This document shows positions 56,268 to 64,000 of a stretch of 64,000 nt of DNA, piece after piece (the first letter of the stretch is position 1; every line of letters starts with the position of its first letter). The translations under genes and the position numbers were made by a program. Origin of the DNA: Microbacterium nymphoidis (lineage in GTDB: Bacteria > Actinomycetota > Actinomycetes > Actinomycetales > Microbacteriaceae); contig NZ_JAJNOD010000004.1 of the NCBI RefSeq assembly GCF_021044885.1, forward strand, positions 1-64,000. The letters run 5' to 3'. The notes under the pieces are model-generated. The model was not told the origin of the DNA, did not search any database, and saw only the letters and a list, made by a program, of their open reading frames with translations.

Positions 56268-57117
56268 AACCGACGCGCCCGAGCCCGGCTCGCCGACGCC
56301 GTCCTCCGCTGCCGAGGTGCCCACGGACGCGATCAGCACGTCTGCGGATGCCGTCGACGCGCCTGCGGATGCTGTCGACGCGCCTGCAGAGTCGGCAGAG
56401 CGGCCCGCTGAGGTCGCGGACCCGGTACTGCTGGCAGCACACGACATCGCCCTGGCGGCACTGCGCGAGATCACTCCCGCGGCCTCGATCGGTGCTCCCG
56501 TGGGTCACCGGGTGGAAGCGGACGGGGTGGTCTCGCTGCTGTTCGAGAACAATCTGCTGGGTTATCCCGGCTGGTTCTGGACCGTTTCGGTCGCACGGGT
56601 GGCCGGCGCGGAACCGACGGTCCTCGAAGCAGAGCTGCTGCCCGGGGAGGACGCACTCCTCGCCCCGGACTGGGTCCCGTGGGCCGTTCGGCTGGCGGAG
56701 TATCAGGCCGCACAGGTGGCCCTCGCGGAGGCCGCGGAGACCGCCGGTGACGATGAGGATGTCGACCTCGCCGACGACGACGCCCCGTCGACGGACGATG
56801 ACGATGACGATGACGACCTGGACGAGACGGATTTCGACTCCGACGGCTCGCCGATCCTGCACTCCGGCGATGTGGACGGCGTCGACATCGACGAACTCGA
56901 CCCGCAGCGTGGTGACGCGGATGTCGACGATGACTCGGACGATGATGACTCGGACGACGACTCGGGCGACGGTGACGACGACGACTCGGACGACGACGAG
57001 TCCGATGACTCGGACGACGAGGATCCCGAGGACGACGACGATGACGACTCGGACGATGACGACTCGGACGATGACGACGAGTCCGATGACTCGGATGAGG
57101 ATGACGACGAGGAGTGA
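56260..57117 (+). CDS. DUF3027 protein with a long Asp/Ser repeat tail
   Basis: The 285-residue protein has an Ala/Asp/Pro-rich lead (about 1-50), the DUF3027 core (about 55-160; AAHDIALAALREITPAASIG, LGYPGWFWTVSVARV, LLAPDWVPWAVRLAEYQ) and an extremely acidic tail (about 165-285), of which the last 65 residues are nearly all Asp, Ser and Glu in DSDDDD-type repeats. Function unknown; the Trp-rich core is conserved in actinobacteria and lies beside cspB there too. It overlaps the cold-shock gene by eight bases. Confidence 0.9.
   Translation: MPETDAPEPGSPTPSSAAEVPTDAISTSADAVDAPADAVDAPAESAERPAEVADPVLLAAHDIALAALREITPAASIGAPVGHRVEADGVVSLLFENNLLGYPGWFWTVSVARVAGAEPTVLEAELLPGEDALLAPDWVPWAVRLAEYQAAQVALAEAAETAGDDEDVDLADDDAPSTDDDDDDDDLDETDFDSDGSPILHSGDVDGVDIDELDPQRGDADVDDDSDDDDSDDDSGDGDDDDSDDDESDDSDDEDPEDDDDDDSDDDDSDDDDESDDSDEDDDEE
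56925..57114 (+). repeat. Low-complexity repeat encoding Asp/Ser
   Basis: Short degenerate units of the type gatgactcggacgac encode the acidic tail of the DUF3027 protein. The slippage-prone repeat suggests length variation between strains. Confidence 0.8.
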
Positions 57118-57133
57118 CGACCTCCCCTCAGCG

Positions 57134-57182
57134 GAATACGACGGGGGCCGGACGATGAGATCGTCCGGCCCCCGTCGTATTC
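57134..57182. terminator. Bidirectional terminator, perfect 22-bp stem
   Basis: Arms 57134-57155 and 57161-57182 are exact complements with a five-base loop, between the convergent ends of the DUF3027 gene and serC. Confidence 0.88.
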
Positions 57183-57183
57183 G

Positions 57184-58305
<1,122 letters not shown>

Positions 58306-58393
58306 CTAGGGCGGGTGAACGGGCGCCCCTGACCGCGTGACGCTCGGTGACGGATAGGCTGGAGGGGACAATCGTCGCGATCGTGAGGGGCAC

Positions 58394-59095
58394 ATGACTG
58401 ATCTCATCGACACCACCGAGATGTACCTGCGCACCATCCTCGAGCTGGAAGAGGAGAACATCACTCCGCTGCGCGCGCGGATCTCCGAGCGGCTGGGGCA
58501 CTCCGGGCCGACGGTGTCACAGACGATCGGGCGCATGGAGCGTGACGGCCTCGTGGTCGTGTCGGACGATCGCCGTCTGCAGCTGACCGAGAGCGGCCGG
58601 GCCAAGGCCGTGGACGTGATGCGCAAGCATCGCCTCGCCGAGCGGCTGCTCTCCGATGTCATCGGCCTCGACTGGGCCTATGTGCACGATGAGGCATGCC
58701 GCTGGGAGCATGTGATGAGCGAGCAGGTCGAGCGCCGGCTCATCGAGCTGCTCGGGCACCCGACCGAGTCTCCGTACGGCAACCCGATCCCTGGACTCGA
58801 CGTGCTGGGCAGCGAGGTGGCCACGGAGTTTGAACAGGGCGTGATCGGGCTGGTGAACCGGCTCACCGATGCGGGAACGCCGATCGAGGGTACGGTGCGA
58901 CGCCTCGCCGAACCGGCACAGGTGGACCCGGAGCTGCTCGAGCAGCTCCGCGACGCCGGCGTTCTCCCGGGCGCGCACGGCAGCTTCCGCTTCAACGAGG
59001 GCTACGTGCTGGTGGAGATGGACGGTCACGCTGACGGTCTGGAGCTTCCGGTGGAGATCGCCGGCCACATCTTCCTGGTCGACGACCGGCGCTGA
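58394..59095 (+). CDS. dtxR: DtxR-family metal-dependent repressor
   Basis: The 233-residue repressor has the DtxR/IdeR winged helix (ARISERLGHSGPTVSQTIGR near 20-40), a dimerisation/metal domain (HRLAERLLSDVIGLDWAYVH, DEACRWEHVMSEQVERRL with the conserved His/Glu/Cys ligands) and a C-terminal SH3-like domain. This three-domain layout indicates the iron-responsive IdeR group. ATG 58394 has GAGGGG upstream; TAGGCT at 58355-58360 would give a leader of about 30 bases. No iron box was identified in the window. Confidence 0.93.
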   Translation: MTDLIDTTEMYLRTILELEEENITPLRARISERLGHSGPTVSQTIGRMERDGLVVVSDDRRLQLTESGRAKAVDVMRKHRLAERLLSDVIGLDWAYVHDEACRWEHVMSEQVERRLIELLGHPTESPYGNPIPGLDVLGSEVATEFEQGVIGLVNRLTDAGTPIEGTVRRLAEPAQVDPELLEQLRDAGVLPGAHGSFRFNEGYVLVEMDGHADGLELPVEIAGHIFLVDDRR

Positions 59096-59139
59096 TCCCG
59101 GGCCGCACGACAGCACACGGCCAGTCCAAGGGGGACGAC

Positions 59140-60342
59140 ATGGCGGGTGAACAGAACACGGGCGGTACGCCGCCCGACTCCGGCGGGTTCGACGGCTTCG
59201 CCCCGATGCCGCTCGGACAGCGCAGCTCCGAGGAGCTCGGGCTCGGACCTTCCGCTGCGCGCACCTGGCCGAACGGGAGGCCGGAGTATGGCGGTCTGCC
59301 TCCCTACGGCACACCGTACGTTCCGCCCGTCTATCCGCCGGCACCGACCGCGGGAGCGCCCGCGGGGCCGCCCTCGGCTCCCGCCGGAATCCCGTACACC
59401 GGAATCCCGTACACCGGAACGCCGTATGCCGGGACACCGTACACCGGAACGCCGTATGCCGGGACACCGTACACCGGGAGCCCGTACGCCGGGACACCGT
59501 ACGCCGGGACACCGCACGCCAGTGCGTCACATGCGGGTGCGCCTCATGCCGGGGCCCCGTACGCCGGGGCGCAGCACCCCGCTAGCTCGTATCCCGTACC
59601 GGCACCGGACAGCACGTCGCTGCCAGCCCCTGCGCCGCCTCTCGCCGTGCCGCCCGGATATGCGGCTGCCCCTCGGGCGAACGGACTTCCCAGCTGGGGC
59701 TGGGCTGTCCTCGTCCTGATTGCGCTGGCGATCATCGTCGTCGTCGGTGGTGCTGCAGCACGCATCCTCACGGCGGCACCCGAAACCGGGCCAGCGACGC
59801 CGGTGGCGGGAGCGAGCAACCCGGGTGCTCCCACGGCGGGCGCACCTGCTCCCGAGGGGACGGTGACGCTGGACATGTCGGCGAATCTGCCGGCGGGGAC
59901 GGTGCTCGCGATGGCCGAGTCGGCCGACTGGGCCCCCTACGACACGACGGATCCCGAGCATCTTCTCGGGCCCGCCGCTCCCGCGGGCGATGACGCGTGG
60001 CGCAGCCCGTGCTACTTCGCGCTGCACTCCAACGAGGGAGCCTTCGGCGACGACGACCGGGACGGGAGTGAGTACTGGGGGGAGCTGGCGCAGAAGTACG
60101 CGGCACCGGGAACGACGGCCTCGCCGATTGCCCCGCTGCTGGTTCCGGGACCCGACGGGACCCTGTACGAGTTCTCCGGATACTCCGAGGTCAGCACGGG
60201 GGACTACGAGAAGGCCTCCGTCAGCTATGCGCGTGTGGACGTTGCGGGCGATCGCACCTACGAGATCGCGGTTCGCTGCGATGGGACCGAGGTGCCGCAG
60301 GAGGTTCTCCACGCGGTCGCCTCGCAGTTCCAGCTGAAGTGA
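59140..60342 (+). CDS. Membrane protein with a Gly-Thr-Pro-Tyr repeat region
   Basis: The 400-residue product has a proline-rich cytoplasmic half with five-residue tandem repeats of the type G-T-P-Y-A (about 83-127), one membrane helix (about 186-208) and an extracytoplasmic domain (about 240-400) carrying two Cys (in SPCYFALHSNEG and EIAVRCDGTEVP) that could form a disulfide. The outer domain is unrecognised. The layout resembles actinobacterial DUF4190/septum-type Pro-rich membrane proteins. ATG 59140 follows AGGGGG. Confidence 0.82.
   Translation: MAGEQNTGGTPPDSGGFDGFAPMPLGQRSSEELGLGPSAARTWPNGRPEYGGLPPYGTPYVPPVYPPAPTAGAPAGPPSAPAGIPYTGIPYTGTPYAGTPYTGTPYAGTPYTGSPYAGTPYAGTPHASASHAGAPHAGAPYAGAQHPASSYPVPAPDSTSLPAPAPPLAVPPGYAAAPRANGLPSWGWAVLVLIALAIIVVVGGAAARILTAAPETGPATPVAGASNPGAPTAGAPAPEGTVTLDMSANLPAGTVLAMAESADWAPYDTTDPEHLLGPAAPAGDDAWRSPCYFALHSNEGAFGDDDRDGSEYWGELAQKYAAPGTTASPIAPLLVPGPDGTLYEFSGYSEVSTGDYEKASVSYARVDVAGDRTYEIAVRCDGTEVPQEVLHAVASQFQLK
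59386..59520 (+). repeat. Nine 15-bp tandem repeats
   Basis: Nine in-frame 15-base units of the type ggaacgccgtatgcc encode the G-x-P-Y-x pentapeptide repeats. Units alternate between two variants, suggesting expansion by a 30-base step. Confidence 0.88.
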
Positions 60343-60405
60343 TCAGAGGAAAGGCCTGATCGGTGACCGATCCGTGAGGCTCATCCTGAGAGTTTGGGAT
60401 TCAGA

Positions 60406-60583
60406 GTGACAGAATCGTTACATTCCCGTACTCTGGAATTGTCCGTCGGCGCAAGCTGGCCGAAGGACACCCCGGAATTGCCTCGACGGCTCGTCACCTC
60501 CGTGGGTCCCGATGCACAAAGTGCCCTGAACCGAGTGCCGACGAGCCGGACGCCATGGGCGTGGAGGCGACGGAGGAACCAGC
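60406..60583 (+). ncRNA. Promoter and structured leader RNA of the M23 peptidase gene
   Basis: A promoter reads GTGACA (60406-60411), 17 bases, TACTCT (60429-60434), so transcription should begin near 60441 and give a leader of about 143 bases. The leader folds by eye: CGGCTCGTC (60487-60495) pairs with GACGAGCCG (60540-60548), enclosing a GCAC-AAA-GTGC hairpin. CCTCCGT (60497-60503) can instead pair with ACGGAGG (60570-60576), which is the ribosome-binding site. ACGCC/GGCGT forms another hairpin before it. Mutually exclusive pairings that hide the ribosome-binding site suggest a riboregulator. It lacks the conserved blocks of the ydaO (c-di-AMP) riboswitch as I know them. Confidence 0.55.
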
Positions 60584-61459
60584 TTGAGTGCAGTGAACGA
60601 GTCGAACCCGCCCGAGTCTGAGGGGACGCCGGAGTCGACCGGAGAGGTGGTGCGCCGTGCGCGCCGCCAGGTACGCCCCGCGAGCGGGGGACGGGCGCGA
60701 CCCGCGCGCGTTCTCGGCAGCCTGGTGATCGTCGCCGGTCTGATCGGCACCGTCGGCCTGTCGGCCTACGGTGCGTACAACGGCGCCAACAGCGCCGCCG
60801 CCGACAACCAGGGCCTGACCCTGCAGCAGGCTGCATCCAACGGTGCCCAGGCGCTGGTGGTCGCATCCGATGTCACCGGCGACGCCGTGCAGCGCGATGC
60901 CTATGCGGCAACGACCGCCGCGGAGATCGCCCAGAAGAAGGCGGAAGAAGAGGCTCTGCGTCGCGCGCAGGAGGCTGCTGCGGCAGCGGAGGCGGCGAAG
61001 AAGGCGGCGGCCGACAAGAAGGTCTCGATCGACTTCTCCAACGTTCCCACCTTCTCCGGCGCCACGGGCACGTTCGTGTGGCCGGTGACGGGCTTCGTCC
61101 TGGGCGACACTCTCGGTGCCGGCCGTGGACACGAGGGCTCCGACCTGCTGATCGCCGCCGGCACTCCGATCTACGCGATGAACGCGGGCACGGTCACCAT
61201 CTCCGCGGAGAGCTACGGCGGATACGGCAACTTCGTCGAGATCACCGGTGACGTCAACGGCACCTCCGTCGAATCCCGCTACGGTCACATGACGTCCGGA
61301 TCCCGCGTGGTCTCCGAGGGCGACCACGTCGAGGCTGGCCAGCTGATCGGTCTCGTCGGCAGCACCGGCCGATCGACCGCCAACCACCTTCACCTCGAGG
61401 TTCGCCTGGACGGCTCCCTCGTGGACTCCTACGCCTTCCTGGTCGCGAACGCCGGCTGA
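60584..61459 (+). CDS. M23-family peptidoglycan endopeptidase
   Basis: The 291-residue product has a basic N terminus, a membrane helix or signal anchor (about 43-65), an Ala/Lys/Glu coiled-coil (about 110-150) and an M23 (LytM) metallopeptidase domain (about 160-290). Zinc-binding motifs are GRGHEGSD (HxxxD) near 180 and HLHLEV near 267; the RYGHM segment holds the catalytic His. It should cut peptidoglycan cross-links outside the membrane. The start is TTG 60584 with GGAGG eight bases upstream. Expression is probably controlled by its leader. Confidence 0.93.
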   Translation: MSAVNESNPPESEGTPESTGEVVRRARRQVRPASGGRARPARVLGSLVIVAGLIGTVGLSAYGAYNGANSAAADNQGLTLQQAASNGAQALVVASDVTGDAVQRDAYAATTAAEIAQKKAEEEALRRAQEAAAAAEAAKKAAADKKVSIDFSNVPTFSGATGTFVWPVTGFVLGDTLGAGRGHEGSDLLIAAGTPIYAMNAGTVTISAESYGGYGNFVEITGDVNGTSVESRYGHMTSGSRVVSEGDHVEAGQLIGLVGSTGRSTANHLHLEVRLDGSLVDSYAFLVANAG

Positions 61460-61467
61460 CGCGACCA

Positions 61468-61513
61468 GTACGAGAGAGGGGCATCGCACGCGTGCGATGC
61501 CCCTCTCTCGTAC
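61468..61513 (+). terminator. Terminator of the M23 gene, 23-bp palindrome
   Basis: Arms 61468-61490 and 61491-61513 are exact complements with no intervening bases. It lies eight bases after the stop. Confidence 0.85.
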
Positions 61514-61815
61514 GCTTCGGACGTGGGATGTTCACCTGCGCGTCGTATGCCTCCCGGGCGTGTCGGGGTTACGCTGTGTCCTGACGCCGGTCGAAAGCGG
61601 AGGGCGCACATGTATACGACGACGAGCATCCGAACCACGGGTGTGGGTCAGTCGCGCGTGCATGAGCATCACCTGCCGCAATCGAGCATGTCCGCGAGCT
61701 CTCGCAGGGCGCCATCCGCACGGGTGGCGCCCTGTGTCGTTCCGGGATGATCCGACCGCGTCGCAACGCATCGTGAAACCCGGCAACCAGCCGGGGCGAA
61801 TCGAGAGGATGACGG
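61514..61815 (+). promoter_or_regulatory. Long leader of the HNH endonuclease gene
   Basis: About 300 bases separate the M23 terminator from the HNH gene. The stretch contains TACGCT at 61570-61575 as a possible -10, a 46-codon ORF, a hairpin AGGGCGCCA/TGGCGCCCT (61706-61733), and CCCGGC-AACCA-GCCGGG just before the ribosome-binding site. A leader with an ORF and hairpins suggests post-transcriptional control, but no known riboswitch family was recognised. Confidence 0.45.
61610..61750 (+). CDS. Possible 46-residue leader ORF
   Basis: ATG 61610 is preceded by AAGCGGAGG. The product begins MYTTTSIRTTGVGQSR and ends CVVPG, basic and Ser/Thr/His-rich, with VHEHHLPQ. It has no membrane helix or family match. 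Its 3' third overlaps the 61706-61733 hairpin. A leader peptide or a chance ORF are both possible. Confidence 0.35.
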   Translation: MYTTTSIRTTGVGQSRVHEHHLPQSSMSASSRRAPSARVAPCVVPG

Positions 61816-62313
61816 ATGCGCACGCTGGTGTTGAACGCAGGATACGAACCGCTCGCGGTGGTCTCATTCAAGAGAGCACTGCTGCTGGTCATGAACGACC
61901 GGGCGACGATCATCGAGCGGGTGGAGGACTCGCCGGTCTGGGGCACGAGTAGCGTGTACGACCGCCCGGCGGTGATTCTGCTCTCGCGCTATGTGCGCGT
62001 GCCCGCCACATACAACGTCCCCGTCACACGGCGGGGCGTGCTGCGGCGGGACGGATACCGGTGCGCCTACTGCGCCAAACCCGCAGCCACCATCGACCAC
62101 GTGATGCCGCGCTCGCGTGGGGGAGCGGACTCGTGGGAGAACCTTGTCGCCTGCTGCCTGCGCTGCAACAACGTGAAGAGCGACCGGACGCCGCACGAGA
62201 TGGGCTGGGAGCTGCGGTTCATCCCGCAGCCGCCGCGGGGCTCGCAGTGGACCGTGCGCGGCACGGAGCGGGCGGAGCCGGCCTGGGCTCCATATCTCAG
62301 CGCGGCCGCCTGA
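61816..62313 (+). CDS. HNH endonuclease family protein
   Basis: The 165-residue protein opens MRTLVLNAGYEPLAVVSFKR, a conserved start in actinobacterial HNH proteins of this kind. The HNH/zinc motif is RCAYCAKPAATIDHVMPRSR followed by GGADSWENLVACCLRCNNVK, with two CxxC pairs, catalytic His and Asn. Chromosomal members are widespread and of unknown role. ATG 61816 has GAGAGGA upstream. Convergent with marR. Confidence 0.92.
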   Translation: MRTLVLNAGYEPLAVVSFKRALLLVMNDRATIIERVEDSPVWGTSSVYDRPAVILLSRYVRVPATYNVPVTRRGVLRRDGYRCAYCAKPAATIDHVMPRSRGGADSWENLVACCLRCNNVKSDRTPHEMGWELRFIPQPPRGSQWTVRGTERAEPAWAPYLSAAA

Positions 62314-62319
62314 CCCGCG

Positions 62320-62826
62320 TCAGTCGACGTCGAGGGCGCGCAGCCAGCGGCTGAGCAGGCCCGCCAGAGTCGAGGCGTCGGCGCCGAGGGCGCTGATCAG
62401 CCGGTGCTCGTTCGCGGTGTGGGCTTCGACGGCGCGTTCGACCAGGTCGAACCCCGCGGGGGTGAGGCGGATGTGGCGGCGACGTCGGTCGTCTGCGTCG
62501 CCTTCGCGCTCGACGAGGCCGCGTGCGGCCAGGCGGTCGACACGCTTCGTGAGCCCGCCCGTCGAGATCATGGTGCGTTCCGCCAGCTCTCCGGCGCTCC
62601 GGCGATACGGGGCGCCGGCCCGGCGGAGCGTCGCGAGGACATCGAACTCGCCCTGTGAGATGCCGAACTTCGCGAACTCCTCGTCCAGGGCGCGATCCAG
62701 AATCGCCGCCAGCCGGTGCAGGCGGCCGATGACGGCCTGCGGCGTGGTGTCGAGATCCGGTCGTTCCCGGTGCCACTCGGCGAGGATCAGGTCGACGCGG
62801 TCTTCGTCACGGGGATCTCCAGCCAT
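62320..62826 (-). CDS. MarR-family transcriptional regulator
   Basis: The 168-residue dimeric winged-helix repressor has FGISQGEFDVLATLRRAGAP, then RSAGELAERTMISTGGLTKR (recognition helix), VDRLAARGLVEREGDADDRR (wing) and a C-terminal dimerisation helix. ATG 62826 is leaderless-type: TAGATT (62838-62833) ends six bases upstream and overlaps an operator palindrome. It should repress itself and the divergent transporter. Confidence 0.94.
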   Translation of the reverse strand: MAGDPRDEDRVDLILAEWHRERPDLDTTPQAVIGRLHRLAAILDRALDEEFAKFGISQGEFDVLATLRRAGAPYRRSAGELAERTMISTGGLTKRVDRLAARGLVEREGDADDRRRRHIRLTPAGFDLVERAVEAHTANEHRLISALGADASTLAGLLSRWLRALDVD

Positions 62827-62836
62827 GAGGACAATC

Positions 62837-62877
62837 TATCTTCCATGGAAGGTGTAATCTATCTTCCATGGAAGATA
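62837..62877. promoter_or_regulatory. Two MarR-type operator palindromes, one spanning a start codon
   Basis: TATCTTCCATGGAAGGTG (62837-62854) and TATCTTCCATGGAAGATA (62860-62877) are copies of one dyad, offset by 23 bases. The first overlaps the marR -10 box. The second is a perfect 18-base palindrome whose central ATG is the start codon of the transporter gene. The divergent MarR protein is the expected ligand. Confidence 0.88.
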
Positions 62878-63749
62878 ATGGGCGTCTGAAGTGGATCCTC
62901 ATCGCGGCGATCGCACCGATCGCATGGGGGAGCGTGTACTTCGTGACTCGGAACTTCCTGCCCGCGGGCATCCCGCTCTGGGGTGGCGTCTACCGTGCGC
63001 TGCCGGCCGGGATCGTCCTGCTGCTGATCGCCCGGCGGCTGCCGCACGGCGCGTGGTGGTGGCGGTCGATCGTCCTCGGCGTGCTGAACGTCGGCGGCTT
63101 CTTCGCGCTGATCTACCTCGCCGGAACCCTGCTGCCATCCAGCCTGGCCGCCACCCTGATGTCCGCATCGGCCGGGGCGATGCTCCTGTTCGGCTGGGCC
63201 TTCCTTGCGCAGCGTCCCACGCTGATGGCGGTCGCGGGAGCGGTGATCGGCGTCGTCGGCGTTGTGGTGATGCTCGGGGTGGGCACGTCCGACGTCAGCG
63301 GCTGGGGAGTGCTGGCATCGCTGGCTGCGATGATCTCCTCGAACATCGGATTCGTCCTCACCGCCAAGTGGGGAGCGGGCATCCCGCCCGTGACCCTGGC
63401 GTCGTGGCAGCTGATCGCCGGCGCCGTGATGCTCATTCCGGTGGCCGCCGCGGTCGAGGGTGCACCGCCCGTACCGGCGGGCGCGACGCAGTGGCTCGGC
63501 TTCCTCTACGTGTCGCTGGTGGCCACCGCTCTCGCCTACGTGGTGTGGTTCACCGGCCTGCAGCGGCTGCCTGCTGCGGCGATCGGTGCGATCGGCCTGC
63601 TCAACCCGGTCTCCGGCGTGCTGCTGGGCGTCGCGTTCGCCGGAGAGCTGTTCGGCCCGGCGCAGGCGATCGGCATGGCGCTCGTGGTCGCGGGGGTCGT
63701 CATCGGCACACGCAGCCGCCGCGGCCGAGGCGCCACGCTCTCCCGATAG
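62868..63749 (+). CDS. EamA/DMT-family transporter
   Basis: The 293-residue protein has ten predicted membrane helices in two EamA halves (IAAIAPIAWGSVYFVTRNFL near the start; VATALAYVVWFTGLQRLPAA in the second half). Relatives export amino acids, nucleosides or drugs; the substrate is unknown. Its start codon lies in the centre of a MarR operator, so repression would block both transcription and probably initiation. A MarR/EamA pair suggests efflux of a toxic or aromatic compound. Confidence 0.93.
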   Translation: MEDNGRLKWILIAAIAPIAWGSVYFVTRNFLPAGIPLWGGVYRALPAGIVLLLIARRLPHGAWWWRSIVLGVLNVGGFFALIYLAGTLLPSSLAATLMSASAGAMLLFGWAFLAQRPTLMAVAGAVIGVVGVVVMLGVGTSDVSGWGVLASLAAMISSNIGFVLTAKWGAGIPPVTLASWQLIAGAVMLIPVAAAVEGAPPVPAGATQWLGFLYVSLVATALAYVVWFTGLQRLPAAAIGAIGLLNPVSGVLLGVAFAGELFGPAQAIGMALVVAGVVIGTRSRRGRGATLSR

Positions 63750-63811
63750 GCTCGCAAGCAGGCGCGTCGTCGAGCCGGCGACGTGCGGCAGAGCCGAACG
63801 GAGATGAACGC

Positions 63812-64000
63812 GTGGACCAGGAGAGCGGTTGTGGTTGCGGGTGCGGTGCTCCGTCTCGGTCCTCGCTGATGCAGATCGGCACCGCCAGCCCGCCGCCGCC
63901 GTCCTCTGCGCGAGGGACGCATGCCATCGAGCAGGTCGCCATCGCGGCAGGCTCGTTCACCATGGGCGACTCCTCAGGCGATGAGAACCCCGCGGACGGG
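63812..64000 (+). CDS. Formylglycine-generating enzyme, N-terminal fragment
   Basis: The window ends 63 codons into this gene. GTG 63812 follows CGGAG. The N terminus is Cys/Gly-rich (SGCGCGCGAPSRS), then a Pro/Ser linker, then HAIEQVAIAAGSFTMGDSSG and DENPADG, the characteristic opening of the FGE-sulfatase (SUMF1-like) domain. FGE oxidises the Cys of C-x-P-x-R sulfatase motifs to formylglycine, with copper and oxygen. Two such sulfatases lie at 36-39 kb. The identification rests on about 25 residues of the domain; the catalytic cysteines lie beyond the edge. Confidence 0.8.
   Translation, partial: MDQESGCGCGCGAPSRSSLMQIGTASPPPPSSARGTHAIEQVAIAAGSFTMGDSSGDENPADG

Noticed and set aside
60441..60583. 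ydaO (c-di-AMP) riboswitch
   Set aside because: The context fits, but the conserved blocks I know (GGGGTGAAT, CAGCTAACCTCG) are not present.
61765..61800. SAM-type riboswitch suggested by CCCGGCAACCAGCCGGGG
   Set aside because: Only the GGCAACC string matches; the remaining conserved helices and context (a HNH gene) do not.

Overview
The window is high-GC DNA with dense, often overlapping genes (ATGA and GTGA junctions). It carries actinobacterial marker families: GlnR, a SenX3/RegX3-type pair, CarD, LpqE-like, DtxR, DUF3027, DUF3263, the XPB helicase pair and monomeric isocitrate dehydrogenase. Gene order fits a Microbacteriaceae chromosome, most probably Microbacterium. This is inferred from protein families and synteny; no 16S gene is present. 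About 63 protein genes, one tRNA and two decayed small ORFs can be supported. There is no CRISPR array, no transposase and no prophage.

Layout. 0-14 kb is a phosphate and nitrogen block: pstS behind a PHO box, glnR-ppk1-mutT1, a nitrobindin/YgfZ group, an FAD oxidoreductase, a methyltransferase, gpmA, phoU, and the sensor/regulator pair that probably reads the PHO box. 13.9-18.9 kb repeats a core actinobacterial order (lpqE-like, carD, ispDF, cysS, rlmB). 18.9-30 kb holds a sugar-type ABC importer with a class V aminotransferase under a GntR/FadR regulator, two divergent citrate synthases (one fused to a helix-turn-helix), a DUF4032 kinase-like protein and an MsmK/UgpC-type ATPase that could power the importer. 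30.3-33.7 kb is the accessory-looking part: a DsbA-like protein without catalytic cysteines, tRNA-Thr, a membrane-anchored HIRAN-domain protein and two small degraded ORFs. 33.9-43.1 kb holds icd and a ROK-controlled sulfur cluster (sulfonate/taurine-type ABC importer plus two formylglycine-type sulfatases). 43-51.9 kb has a DMT transporter, a nitroreductase, msrB, small conserved genes, groEL with tandem CIRCE operators, a lone WXG100 protein and a second two-component system. 52-64 kb has the XPB helicase pair, a cold-shock protein, DUF3027, serC, dtxR, a repeat-rich membrane protein, an M23 peptidase behind a structured leader, an HNH nuclease, a marR/transporter pair, and the first 63 codons of a formylglycine-generating enzyme.

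How parts connect. The formylglycine-generating enzyme at the right edge is the maturase the two sulfatases need, so this stretch of chromosome carries sulfonate import, sulfate-ester cleavage and sulfatase activation. The SenX3/RegX3-type pair, phoU, pstS and ppk1 form a phosphate regulon. Many genes appear leaderless: a TANNNT- or GAGAAT-type -10 box ends six or seven bases before the start codon. I used this to choose several starts. Convergent or tandem gene ends are commonly separated by long perfect hairpins.

The observations most worth checking are the structured leader of the M23 gene, the 13-codon ORF bridging the ROK gene and the sulfonate permease, the anomalous 5' end of the second histidine kinase, the TM-HIRAN protein and its decayed surroundings, and the recurring GGTCTCA/TGAGACC inverted repeats.
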